NCBI GenBank assembly: GCA_965249765.1
Contig: CBDFMR010000005.1
Location: forward strand, 310,001-374,000
DNA: 64,000 nucleotides
Direction of reading: 5' to 3'
Source: CBDFMR01 sp965249765
GTDB lineage: Bacteria; Bacteroidota; Bacteroidia; Chitinophagales; Saprospiraceae
The notes beneath the pieces are model-generated. The model made no database searches. It worked only from the letters and a program-made list of their open reading frames with translations, and was not told the DNA's origin. The position numbers and the translations under genes are program-made. This document shows, piece by piece, positions 1 to 7,987 of this stretch (position 1 is its first letter; every line of letters starts with the position of its first letter).

Positions 1-309
1 CCAGTTTGTAACCTTGTACTTGTCTTTCTGCCTTCTTTCTTGTTTTACACCGACCTTAGTTTGTCGATTTGTCATACATCTTTGTTTGTAAGGTTGGGCT
101 CCCTAAGATACTATATCCTTCTCTTTCATCCTCTATTCATGCAACAACGCCGAAAGGAATTGCATTGGCGAGATTTTTGGTTAAAAATCGTGATAATGCA
201 CATATATAGACCCTCTTTTTCTCTCATATCCTCATTGACGGTTCAAGATTATACTCACCATCCATTTTCTTGTTAACTATTCTAATAGAAATAGCGTTAT
301 TTTGATGTA
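1..309. other. Leading stretch without a supported gene
   Basis: An open frame of 78 codons at 40-276 on the plus strand exists, but its translation has no recognisable domain, it is rich in F, S, H and L as expected of random AT-rich DNA, and nothing in its context supports expression. No tRNA-like cloverleaf was found. The segment may hold the end of an upstream unit and the promoter of the DUF6702 gene. Confidence 0.4.
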
Positions 310-819
310 ATGAATTTATTCTTGTCACTCATGCTGTTTTTTTCCTCTCCATTTATGGAGACAGTCTCAGAACATGACTTACACATAAGTAATACTGAGA
401 TCCATTATAAATCTGAATTAGAGGAAATACAGTTAAGTACCAGAATTTACATAGATGATCTGGAACTAGACCTTAAGGAGTACGACGCAGATAATCTTTA
501 TCTATTTACGGAGGAAGAAGCAGCGGATGCGGATTCTTATCTATACAGTTATATCTATGACAATGTTTCAGTTTATATCAATGGCGAAAAGGCGGAATTT
601 AACTTCATCGGAAAAGAGGAGTCCGCTGATCTGATGGCAGTATGGTGTTACTTGGTTATAGAGCACGTGGAGAGTATTGAAAAAATAGAAGTAAATAATC
701 GCATTCTTACAGATATCTACGACGATCAGCAAAACATCGTCTCATTCAAGGTTGACAAAAAACGTAAGGCACATTGGCTTTTTGATAATAGTACAACCTC
801 AGGAAATACCAGACTCTGA
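310..819 (+). CDS. DUF6702 family protein
   Basis: A 169-residue protein of the Bacteroidota family DUF6702, whose function is not established. The start has a hydrophobic stretch (residues 3-15, LFLSLMLFFSSPF) that reads as an export signal, followed by the family hallmark block with HDLHISNTEIHY and, a little later, the acidic IYIDDLELDLKEYD segment. Known members are short secreted or periplasmic proteins, often encoded near M1 aminopeptidases; that neighbour is not visible here because the window begins just upstream. yidD follows after 4 bases, so the two are probably cotranscribed. The ATG at 310 sits right before the signal-like stretch and is the natural start. Confidence 0.75.
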   Translation: MNLFLSLMLFFSSPFMETVSEHDLHISNTEIHYKSELEEIQLSTRIYIDDLELDLKEYDADNLYLFTEEEAADADSYLYSYIYDNVSVYINGEKAEFNFIGKEESADLMAVWCYLVIEHVESIEKIEVNNRILTDIYDDQQNIVSFKVDKKRKAHWLFDNSTTSGNTRL

Positions 820-823
820 TTTT

Positions 824-1078
824 ATGCTCAAAGCAATTGTCAAGTTTCCCATCAAACTTTACCAAAAGCTTATTTCACCCTTGCTTGGTCCTACGTGCCG
901 GTTCCAACCCACGTGTTCTCATTACATGGTGGAAGCCATAGATGAGTGGGGAGTATTAAAGGGGTTGTATCTCGGTATTCGTCGCATTCTTAAGTGCCAC
1001 CCTTGGGGACCAGTGGGTCATGACCCTATTCCTAGAAAAGAAGATTCCTCACAAGAGGGTAGTGAGGACGTAGTTTGA
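824..1078 (+). CDS. yidD: Membrane protein insertion efficiency factor YidD
   Basis: An 84-residue YidD homologue. Family members sit on the inner face of the cytoplasmic membrane near YidC/Sec and help insertion of membrane proteins. The family signature is visible throughout: the amphipathic N-terminal LIKLYQKLISPLLGP-type helix, the cysteine block CRFQPTCSHYMVEAI, GLYLGIRRILKCHPW and the closing GHDPIP. The open frame extends upstream to 752, but those codons overlap the end of the DUF6702 gene and have no family counterpart; the ATG at 824, four bases after that stop, gives the usual length. In most bacteria yidD lies by rnpA and yidC; here it is not with them. Confidence 0.93.
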   Translation: MLKAIVKFPIKLYQKLISPLLGPTCRFQPTCSHYMVEAIDEWGVLKGLYLGIRRILKCHPWGPVGHDPIPRKEDSSQEGSEDVV

Positions 1079-1279
1079 AAATATCTTCTCTTCGAATGGA
1101 TAAGGGTAGGCAAATATCTAATCCGAGTACAAAATATATTAACCTCGAGCTCAACTGCAATCGTTAAGTCACACTCATGGAAGTTAGATGTGTCAGATGT
1201 ACCAGCGGGAGTTTACTCAGTCAGGATAGATATTGACGGTGAAATAGAACATAGAAAGCTGATCATACTTAATAAGTAA
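1079..1279 (+). pseudogene. Orphan type IX secretion C-terminal sorting domain relic
   Basis: Immediately after the yidD stop, and in the same frame, about 66 codons without a start codon read into a typical T9SS type A sorting domain: WKLDVSDVPAGVYSVRIDID, then a short basic stretch HRK and LIILNK at the stop (1277-1279). Such domains normally end proteins of many hundred residues secreted through the Bacteroidota Por system. Here only the tail survives, with no ATG and no upstream passenger, so I read it as the end of a gene deleted by a rearrangement that placed yidD next to it. Readthrough of the yidD TGA could in theory fuse it to YidD, but that is unlikely. Confidence 0.6.
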
Positions 1280-1341
1280 AGCTTTATAAGATAAGTTAGT
1301 TTGATTTTACGACTCTTTAGTCGGTAGTCGTATTAATCGGT

Positions 1342-1377
1342 AAAAGGAATTCCTTGGAGAAGGAGTTCCTTTTTTTT
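1342..1377 (+). terminator. Intrinsic terminator
   Basis: A 12-bp stem, AAAAGGAATTCC at 1342-1353 with GGAGTTCCTTTT at 1362-1373 (one G-T wobble), loop of 8 and a run of eight T residues from 1370. It would end the DUF6702-yidD transcript and the sorting-domain relic. Confidence 0.75.
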
Positions 1378-1473
1378 AATTAAGTAGGATTACCAAAGTA
1401 TAATTAGAATTGTACGATTTCTATATTCAACGTTTATAATTAGAAACATAACTCTCAGTCTGTAAATAGATCA

Positions 1474-1528
1474 GGGCGATACTCTCGTTAGAATATCGCC
1501 CTTGGCTGTACGACTGCAATCAGTCGTA
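1474..1528 (-). terminator. Two consecutive hairpins downstream of the ECF sigma gene
   Basis: Two strong inverted repeats lie 49 bases beyond the stop of the minus-strand sigma gene: TACGACTG/CAGTCGTA (1509-1528, 4-nt loop) and GGGCGATA/TATCGCCC (1474-1501, 12-nt loop). Neither is followed by a clean T tract on the minus strand, so they may stabilise the 3' end rather than act as a textbook terminator. Confidence 0.45.
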
Positions 1529-1576
1529 TCTATGACTCATTACCACGTAATACGGGTAAAGTTGGATGGTAGGAGT

Positions 1577-2158
1577 TTACTTCAACAGCAATTCCTTGTC
1601 TCCAACCATTTTTCTCATATTGATTAATGCGTAACGCATCCTGCCCAGGGCAGTATTGATGCTAACACGAGTTAGTTGTGAAATTTCTTTGAAGCTCATA
1701 TCGGCATAATGACGAAGAACAACTACCTCTCTTTGCTCAGGTGGAAGTTGGTCCACTAGCACTCTGACCTTGTCATACATATGATTCTTGACCATAGTTG
1801 TCTCCATGTTGTCATCTTTATTCTCGAGCACATCGAAAATGTCGAATGTTTCTGTAGCTGACACCTTAGTGCGACGTTTGGATCTACGGAATTGATCTAC
1901 ACACATGTTGTATGCAATACGCATGGCCCACTGAGAGAATTTACCCTCATGATTGTATTTACCCTTTCTTAAGGTCTTGATAATTTTGATGAAAACATCC
2001 TGAAAAATGTCATCAGCCATGTCCCTATCCTTGACAAATAGGTAGATAGACGTATAAATCTTATCTCTATGTCTGTTCAGTAAAATTTCGAAGGATTTTT
2101 CGTCACCATTAAGGTATTCGGCAATTAATGCCTGATCACTTAGCATTTTCACATTCAT
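1577..2158 (-). CDS. ECF-type RNA polymerase sigma factor
   Basis: A 193-residue sigma-70 family factor of the extracytoplasmic-function class. Region 2 (residues about 25-95) contains the core-binding motif DDIFQDVFIKII and the -10 recognition segment FSQWAMRIAYNMCVDQFRR. Region 4 (about 130-182) has LPPEQREVVVLRHYADMSFKEISQLTRVSINTALGRMRYAL, a helix-turn-helix for -35 recognition. Length fits the ECF class. No anti-sigma gene is adjacent: the neighbour is the divergent UvrA gene. That solitary arrangement resembles the conserved housekeeping-like ECF factors common in Bacteroidota. An internal ATG at residue 5 is an alternative start. Confidence 0.9.
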   Translation of the reverse strand: MNVKMLSDQALIAEYLNGDEKSFEILLNRHRDKIYTSIYLFVKDRDMADDIFQDVFIKIIKTLRKGKYNHEGKFSQWAMRIAYNMCVDQFRRSKRRTKVSATETFDIFDVLENKDDNMETTMVKNHMYDKVRVLVDQLPPEQREVVVLRHYADMSFKEISQLTRVSINTALGRMRYALINMRKMVGDKELLLK

Positions 2159-2409
2159 AACTAGCGGTTAAAAATCAGTTTAATTAATCTGGTTTTAGCT
2201 TAGTGTAAATGTTTATGCTATAGTATCTATTTTAGGTTAACGAATAAGTATTGATTTTCAAATATAATAGAATTATCTATATCTATCTGAAAGATGTCAC
2301 AAAATAGGCCAAATATTATTCCCGATCCAGTGCTTGTATTCCGTTAACAATTGTTTAACGAATAAAGTCTGGTGATTGTTATTGCTGATTCTTCGTGATT
2401 TTACACGCA

Positions 2410-2436
2410 TTGAGACTTGGCTAAATGTTACCTTTG
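2410..2436 (+). promoter_or_regulatory. Bacteroidota-type promoter for the UvrA gene
   Basis: TTG at 2410-2412, a 16-base spacer and TACCTTTG at 2429-2436 match the Bacteroidota housekeeping consensus (TTG, 17-23 bases, TAnnTTTG), the spacer being one base short. The -7 element lies inside the first codons of the longest open frame, which argues for a translation start further downstream. Confidence 0.55.
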
Positions 2437-2472
2437 CTCTTTATTTCAATACTATACTTTTCAATATACCCA

Positions 2473-5292
2473 GTGGCAAAAGCAAGAGGAAAAAAGGATG
2501 TTGACACCGGTAAGTTTATCCATATCAAGGGTGCAAGATCCAATAATCTAAAAGATATCGAGGTCAAGATTCCTCGCAACAAGCTGATCGTTGCTACTGG
2601 AGTGTCAGGCTCAGGCAAGTCATCATTGATCATGGATACGTTGTATGCCGAAGGACAGCGTCGATATGTTGAGAGCTTAAGTTCTTATGCACGTCAGTTC
2701 CTTAATCGGATGAAAAAACCTGAGGTAGATTTTATCAAAGGCATATGTCCTGCTATAGCCATCGAGCAAAAAGTCTCTACAAGTAATTCTCGATCTACGG
2801 TAGGATCACTTACAGAAATCTATGACTACTTAAGATTGCTGTTTGCCAGAGCAGGAAGGACTTACTCACCAGTATCAGGAAAAGAAGTGAAAAGGCATGC
2901 TGTATCTGATGTTATGGACTATTTAAAGTCCTTGCCGCCTAATAGCAAAGCAATGCTATTCATACCTCTGCAGAAAAGATACGAACGAAAAGTCTCACAA
3001 GAGCTAGAGATGCTCTTACAGAAGGGTTATACAAGACTTTATACCAATGATCTTCTCGTAGATGTAGATGATGTCATAAGCAGTAAGGAGAAATTTCTCA
3101 CATCAACTACCACCAAGTTGAAAAAGGATATAAAAGTGCTTATCGATCGCTTTGTTGTCAATGATGAGGAAGAAAACTTGAAGCGAATTGCCGACTCAAT
3201 CCTGACTTCTTTTAAGGAGAGTGAGGGGGATTGTATCGTCAAGGTGATCGATGGAAAAGAAAAGTCTTTCAACAATCGATTTGAATTGGACGGCCTTACA
3301 TTTCTGCAACCGACGCATCAACTATTCAATTATAATAATCCATACGGGGCTTGTCCAAAGTGTGAAGGATATGGAAAGGTACTGGGAATAGATCCGCGAA
3401 AAGTTATTCCTGATGAAAGTCTATCAATTTATGACAATGCCATAGCTTGCTGGCGAGGTGAAAAGGGTAGCCTCAGAAATAAGAAATTGATAAATGCAGC
3501 TTCCCACCATGACTTGCCTATCCACCGACCATATAAAGATCTCAGTGACGAACATAAAGAACTGATCTGGAGTGGATCTGAATATTTTGGAGGCATTGAT
3601 GATTTCTTTGCGGAACTAGAATCTGCAACGTACAAAATTCAAAACCGGGTACTCTTGGCAAGATACCGTGGCAAGACTACATGCAATGTGTGTAAAGGAG
3701 GTCGACTGCGTAATGAATCGACCTATGTGAAGCTTGGTGGAAAGGATATTACCGAGCTTATTAATATCCCTATTGATGAGTTGAGGGAATTCTTCAAAAA
3801 GTTAAAACTGAACAAGCATGATGCTCAGATAGCCAGGAGAATCCTCCTTGAAATCACAACTAGATTAGATGTCATGATACAGGTTGGTCTATCTTACCTT
3901 TCTTTGGATCGACTTTCATCAACCCTTAGCGGTGGCGAGACTCAGCGCATCAATCTTACACGTACGCTGGGCAGCAATCTTACCAATTCTCTTTACATCC
4001 TTGACGAACCAAGTATTGGACTTCACCCCAAGGACTCGGAAAAGCTGGTTGAGGTACTGAAGAATCTGCGACAACTCGGGAATACCGTTATTGTTATAGA
4101 GCACGAGGAAGATATCATCCGTAATGCAGATTTCATTCTTGACATGGGTCCCATGGCCGGTATTCATGGCGGTGAGATATTATATTTAGGTGACTACAAG
4201 AAGTTTGTCAGTGGCAAGCATAAAAGCCTCACTGCACAGTATTTGACAGGTAAAATGTCGATTCCTCATAATAACAATGTGAGGCCCATCATCAATAAGG
4301 TAGAGATCAAAGGTGCTCGCCAACATAACCTCAAAGACATAGATGTCACCATTCCTCTTAACTGTATCGTGACAATAACAGGAGTCTCAGGGTCAGGAAA
4401 AACTAGTCTAATAAAGCATATCATCTATCCTGCTATCAAGAATGAAGTGGAGGATGATTTCAATATACCTATGGGAAAATTTACGGGTATATCAGGTGAT
4501 ATGACGATGATTGACCAAGTAGAATTCATCAATCAGAGTCCCATCGGGAAATCCTCAAGATCCAACCCCGTGACCTACGTCAAGGCTTATGATGCGATCA
4601 GAAAATTGATGGCTGATCAGCAGATGTCCAAGATCAGGGGATATCAGCCAAAGCACTTTTCATTCAACGTAGATGGTGGTCGATGCGAAAACTGCAAAGG
4701 TGATGGAGAGATCACTGTAGAGATGCAATTTCTTGCTGATGTCAAATTACTTTGTGAGGATTGCAAAGGGCAACGATTTAAAAACGAAATCTTGGAAGTG
4801 ACTTACAATGGAATAAATATCTATGAAATTCTTGACCTCAGCATAGAAGAAGCAATCACGTTTTTTAAAGAAAGAAAAGAAATAGTGAGAAAGATCAAGC
4901 CACTAGATGATGTCGGTCTGGGATATGTAAAGTTGGGTCAAGCATCGAGTACTTTATCGGGAGGAGAAGCACAAAGAGTAAAATTAGCGAGCTATTTAGG
5001 TATTGAAAACGCATCTGATAAAATCCTATTTATCTTTGATGAACCGACAACAGGACTTCACTTCCATGACATCACAAAACTCTTAGATGCATTTAATGCA
5101 TTGATAGAAAAAGGACATAGTATCATCGTTGTAGAGCATAACCTTGAGGTTATCAAGACGGCCGACTATATCATTGACCTAGGTCCCGTAGGTGGTAAGA
5201 ATGGAGGATACCTTGTTTATGAAGGACCAGTCAAAGGGATTTTGAAATGCAAGGAAAGTGAGACAGGGAAGTACCTTAAAGAAAAATTCTAA
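2473..5292 (+). CDS. uvrA: UvrA-family excision repair ATPase (possible UvrA paralogue)
   Basis: About 939 residues. UvrA is the damage-sensing dimeric ATPase of nucleotide excision repair. Two ABC cassettes are visible: first Walker A GVSGSGKSS near residue 45, signature LSGGETQR and Walker B LYILDEPSIGLH; second Walker A GVSGSGKTS, signature LSGGEAQR and LFIFDEPTTGLH. Zinc-binding pairs include CPKCEGYGK, CNVCKGG and CENCKGDGE with CEDCKGQRF. I chose the GTG at 2473 because it gives VAKARGKKD, a typical UvrA N-terminus, and because the ATG at 2425 overlaps a consensus -7 promoter element. Details such as LHPKDSEKL and VEMQFLADVKL look more like the second UvrA copy carried by many Bacteroidota than like canonical UvrA, so this may be the paralogue; an alignment would settle it. 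Confidence 0.88.
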   Translation: MAKARGKKDVDTGKFIHIKGARSNNLKDIEVKIPRNKLIVATGVSGSGKSSLIMDTLYAEGQRRYVESLSSYARQFLNRMKKPEVDFIKGICPAIAIEQKVSTSNSRSTVGSLTEIYDYLRLLFARAGRTYSPVSGKEVKRHAVSDVMDYLKSLPPNSKAMLFIPLQKRYERKVSQELEMLLQKGYTRLYTNDLLVDVDDVISSKEKFLTSTTTKLKKDIKVLIDRFVVNDEEENLKRIADSILTSFKESEGDCIVKVIDGKEKSFNNRFELDGLTFLQPTHQLFNYNNPYGACPKCEGYGKVLGIDPRKVIPDESLSIYDNAIACWRGEKGSLRNKKLINAASHHDLPIHRPYKDLSDEHKELIWSGSEYFGGIDDFFAELESATYKIQNRVLLARYRGKTTCNVCKGGRLRNESTYVKLGGKDITELINIPIDELREFFKKLKLNKHDAQIARRILLEITTRLDVMIQVGLSYLSLDRLSSTLSGGETQRINLTRTLGSNLTNSLYILDEPSIGLHPKDSEKLVEVLKNLRQLGNTVIVIEHEEDIIRNADFILDMGPMAGIHGGEILYLGDYKKFVSGKHKSLTAQYLTGKMSIPHNNNVRPIINKVEIKGARQHNLKDIDVTIPLNCIVTITGVSGSGKTSLIKHIIYPAIKNEVEDDFNIPMGKFTGISGDMTMIDQVEFINQSPIGKSSRSNPVTYVKAYDAIRKLMADQQMSKIRGYQPKHFSFNVDGGRCENCKGDGEITVEMQFLADVKLLCEDCKGQRFKNEILEVTYNGINIYEILDLSIEEAITFFKERKEIVRKIKPLDDVGLGYVKLGQASSTLSGGEAQRVKLASYLGIENASDKILFIFDEPTTGLHFHDITKLLDAFNALIEKGHSIIVVEHNLEVIKTADYIIDLGPVGGKNGGYLVYEGPVKGILKCKESETGKYLKEKF

Positions 5293-5319
5293 CTCATGCT
5301 CTGGCTTATATTTATTCGA

Positions 5320-5465
5320 AGAAAATACCCCGAGGCTTGCCTCGGGGTTGAGAGGAAAGTTTGAAAACCTAAGGTTTTCAACTAAACATCAGAGAATTTC
5401 GGTTTTTGACCTTCAGGTCAAAATGAAACCAGCGAAATACCCCTATGGCTCTGCCTCGGGGATAG
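5320..5465. repeat. Cluster of four short palindromes
   Basis: Four inverted repeats in 146 bases: CCCCGAGG/CCTCGGGG with loop CTTG (5328-5347), TTGAAAACCT/AGGTTTTCAA with a single central base (5361-5381), TTTTGACCT/AGGTCAAAA with loop TC (5404-5423), and an imperfect pair of C4/G4 arms around GGC-TCT-GCC (5439-5463). The first follows the UvrA stop by 35 bases and could terminate it, but no T tract follows. Open frames crossing this stretch have no domain and are taken as chance. Confidence 0.6.
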
Positions 5466-5555
5466 TTGGTTTCAAGAAATTCGTTTATTTCTACCTTTCG
5501 ATATACTTCCGTTACATATTGATTGTGTAGAAATAGTTTTGAAAAGGAACGTATT

Positions 5556-5690
5556 ATGAAAGATAGAGTGGAAAAATTATTGGAGAACCTACCATAATCA
5601 CAGCTGCCCAATCGTGATGTGATGGATTTATTTCTCGAATGCAGATGCGGGGATAAACGCTCGCTCCAGACTATGATAAGCCGAACTTAA
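5556..5690 (+). pseudogene. Possible small gene with an internal stop
   Basis: From ATG 5556 the frame reads MKDRVEKLLENLP, a TAA at 5595-5597, and then SQLPNRDVMDLFLECRCGD and 12 further codons to TAA at 5688-5690. Both halves look compositionally like protein and share a frame, so this may be a 44-codon gene with one nonsense change, or a relic of a larger one. I recognise no family and the signal is weak; its end overlaps the stop of the convergent beta-barrel gene. Confidence 0.2.
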
Positions 5691-6178
5691 TCTATTCTAT
5701 AGCCTATCGCCAGTCGGATACTGTTTAGCAGGGTTCTATCAAGGGAGTTATCAAAATAGATGGGGATGCCTACTCCGGCTCCCAAGCTAATGCGATCACT
5801 TATCCTGACATTAAACCGTAATGGAAACTCCAGATACTGGTATGCGCGCCTGCTCTCTGGTTCTCCCTTCAAAACTATAGATTCATTTACAAACTGTGCA
5901 CCTATGGTAAAATTCCATTTCTCATCACTTAGCAGTCGATAATCAAAGCCCACTTTCAGTGCATAAGAACCAGAAAAGTTTGTAGCCAAGCCAAGAGAGG
6001 AATAAATGCGATCAGTAAATCGAGACTTATAATGAATTTCAGCCTGTAAGCCTGACAACTCAGAATAATTAGCGGATAATTCGATCTGAGAAGAAAAAGG
6101 TCTAATGAGATCAGCCTGCTGACCTTCTATAATCAAAGAACAAACAAGAAAAACAAGCGTAAGCGACACAGACTTCAT
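5687..6178 (-). CDS. Small outer-membrane beta-barrel-like protein
   Basis: A 163-residue predicted secreted protein: residues 1-19 (MKSVSLTLVFLVCSLIIEG) form a signal peptide. The rest alternates polar and hydrophobic residues with many aromatic and glycine positions (for instance SLGLATNFSGSYALKVGFDY and ISLGAGVGIPIYF), the pattern of a porin-like eight-strand barrel. The end, IRLAIGYRID, resembles a closing barrel strand. No specific family is recognised and no function is proposed. It has no cotranscribed neighbour; an IS1595-type relic lies upstream. Confidence 0.6.
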   Translation of the reverse strand: MKSVSLTLVFLVCSLIIEGQQADLIRPFSSQIELSANYSELSGLQAEIHYKSRFTDRIYSSLGLATNFSGSYALKVGFDYRLLSDEKWNFTIGAQFVNESIVLKGEPESRRAYQYLEFPLRFNVRISDRISLGAGVGIPIYFDNSLDRTLLNSIRLAIGYRID

Positions 6179-6269
6179 AATTTCTGAATTTTATTGGTTC
6201 AATGATACGTAGTTCTGTATTTTCAAAGAAAAGTACTCGACTTTTTAACTATTTTTTAATTGTGTCTCC

Positions 6270-7181
6270 TCAATCATGCCAGTAAGATTTAGCGAGTGCA
6301 ATTGATAGTCTGTCGAAAAGTCTATTTCCGAAGTATCTTCTATTGAGTTTATAGCAGAATTCATTGAGATAGTTCTGTAAGTATTTCCCCTTTACCATAT
6401 GATGAATGCCTAGTAGCCATCTTTTGGTATTACTGATTGCTATATGCACCCATTTTAGGGTTGTGACAGTTGTTAGCTTATCCGATTTCTCACGAATATC
6501 CACTTCCTCATGGTCTGCTATATTGACATAACTGGTACTCTTGTCACTGAACACTAATGTTTTGCTGTCTAGATTTTCAGATACTATAGTATCTACTTCA
6601 TGTGCCTCGTGTGTATTAAGTACTTTCATTTTGAAATACCTGCATTGGTTTGATCTCATACCAGTCTCCATATCTTCCAATGGTGTTGACTCTGCCATCA
6701 CCGCTACATTCTTTTTGTTCTGGGAACCCCTACCTCGTTTGGGTTTTGAGCCCTTTCTTATCCCATGGGTAAAGTAACCCTCATCAAATTCAACTGCCCA
6801 GTCCAGACCATATAATGCATCTCGGCAGCCCATCGCAGTCCTAACCTTATGCATCATCCGCCATATCGGTTCATATCTTTTATGACCCATTTGTTTCTGC
6901 ATCTCTTTTGCCGATATTCCCTTCTTGGTCATGCTCATAAAGGCTATACATAAATACCATTTCCTCAAGGGCATATTGCTATTCTCCATTATTGTGCCAC
7001 TTCGTAGTGTGGTTCTGAATGAACAGTTCTTACATTGCCACGGCCTCTTATTTTTTTACCAGTAATGTTCTGTGCAAATACATTTCTTACATATTACTCC
7101 CTGCTTTTCACGCTTGGTCTTGAAATCAAGTTTGCAACTGCTCTCATCTGGAAATCTTTCAACTAACTTCAATATATTCAT
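6270..7181 (-). pseudogene. IS1595 (ISXO2-like) family transposase with in-frame stop
   Basis: Read from the ATG at 7181, the frame gives a complete ISXO2-type transposase of 303 residues apart from one TAA codon at 7056-7058. Before the stop lies an N-terminal zinc ribbon half (CKKC, then TEHYW); after it KNKRPWQCKNC and SFRTTLRSGTIM continue the ribbon. The catalytic part contains WAVEFDEGYF, FSDKSTSYV and WLLGIHHMVKGKYLQNYLNEF, the DDE/N-type core with its C-terminal signature. Members usually read WL(K/R) at the stop position, so a TTA to TAA change is the simplest explanation. An internal ATG at 6989 would give a 239-residue product lacking the zinc ribbon, probably inactive. I did not find convincing terminal inverted repeats. 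Confidence 0.85.
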
Positions 7182-7190
7182 ATCAACTTT

Positions 7191-7529
7191 TTGATACAAT
7201 TTCATGCTTCCCGTGAAGCATATTTGCACTTAGGTATAATTCGGGATACACAGTATTTTTTAAAGGCGGATGGCAACAGTTATATTATACGGGATAGGAA
7301 AATGTACGAAAAGACGGTTCCTGCACTTCCCACACAGCTTCATTATCTATATATAGACTCTTCATGCCGAAATACCGTTACTGACGGATTTAAGGAAAAC
7401 AGCTTTAGGCTAGCTTTTTACTTTGACGGAACTCAGGACTGGAAAAACCTCCGGAAAGCGAAAAAGAGCAGGGCGCATCGACAAAAATCGTCTCTTATAA
7501 TCCGTTCATTACCAATATTTAACACCTAA
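7191..7529 (+). CDS. Doubtful hypothetical open frame
   Basis: A 112-codon frame opening with TTG just upstream of the IS1595-type transposase on the opposite strand. It has no signal peptide, no membrane segment and no domain I recognise; the end is basic (KAKKSRAHRQKSS). It could be an IS-flanking relic or chance. Listed only because nothing else explains the stretch. Confidence 0.15.
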   Translation: MIQFHASREAYLHLGIIRDTQYFLKADGNSYIIRDRKMYEKTVPALPTQLHYLYIDSSCRNTVTDGFKENSFRLAFYFDGTQDWKNLRKAKKSRAHRQKSSLIIRSLPIFNT

Positions 7530-7848
7530 AAGTGGAAAACCCCTGTGAGAAAGGGGAATTTTCCTCGTGACTACTTACTTGGAATTTTTCTTTCTTTGGC
7601 GACATATTCTGGAAGCTCGGGTTATAAGTAGAGGCCCTAGAATTTACCTGACTTATAGTGGTTAGATCCAGGCCAGTCGTTTTACGGTCGGTCTTGGTTT
7701 TTTTTCAAAGTATAAATGAAAAAAATGGAAGCAGCCTGGGTGTAGTGGCGAACAAATATATCGGCAGCCACCAGCGGGATTTGGCCTTAGATAAACGTTA
7801 TTTATCAGAAAGCCGGAGGATAATAGTACCTTTAATTTCAAATAGAAT
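7530..7848. other. Gene-free stretch upstream of the mutase
   Basis: No supported gene. A short CCCC/GGGG inverted repeat lies at about 7538-7556. TACCTTTA at 7827-7834 resembles a Bacteroidota -7 element 15 bases before the small membrane ORF; no matching TTG was seen at the right distance. I looked for a cobalamin riboswitch, which would suit a B12-dependent mutase, and did not find its conserved core. Confidence 0.35.
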
Positions 7849-7965
7849 ATGCTCTGGTTTATTTTTATTCTGCTCTTTGCCGTACCCTTACTCAAGATAT
7901 TTTCTGACCGTAAGAGAAGGAAAACCAGAAATTCAAAATTCAAAAACAAGTTCGACAAGTACTGA
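7849..7965 (+). CDS. 38-residue single-pass membrane miniprotein (candidate)
   Basis: ATG 7849 opens a frame for MLWFIFILLFAVPLLKIFSD followed by a strongly basic tail (RKRRKTR, KFKNKFDKY). One hydrophobic helix of about 17 residues and a positive C-terminus suggest an inner-membrane miniprotein with the tail inside. It ends 22 bases before the likely mutase start, so cotranscription is plausible, and a -7-like element lies 15 bases upstream. It is too short to assign a family. The clean hydrophobic-then-basic layout is better than chance would usually give. Confidence 0.45.
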   Translation: MLWFIFILLFAVPLLKIFSDRKRRKTRNSKFKNKFDKY

Positions 7966-7987
7966 TTGTCATTCTTACCTTTATGCA

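Noticed and set aside
236..262. tRNA-like 3' end (GGTTCAAGA ... CACCA)
   Set aside because: The T-arm stem does not pair and no acceptor or anticodon arms were found upstream.
40..276. 78-codon frame at the window start
   Set aside because: No domain, composition of random AT-rich sequence, no contextual support.
6181..6269. Terminal inverted repeat of the IS1595-type element
   Set aside because: No stretch here has a convincing inverted match beyond 7181, so ends were not assigned.
7530..7850. Cobalamin riboswitch before the B12-dependent mutase
   Set aside because: The conserved B12-box and core motifs were looked for and are not there.
7658..7987. N-terminal extension of methylmalonyl-CoA mutase
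   Set aside because: These 110 codons have no family counterpart, and a better small ORF and -7-like box lie within.
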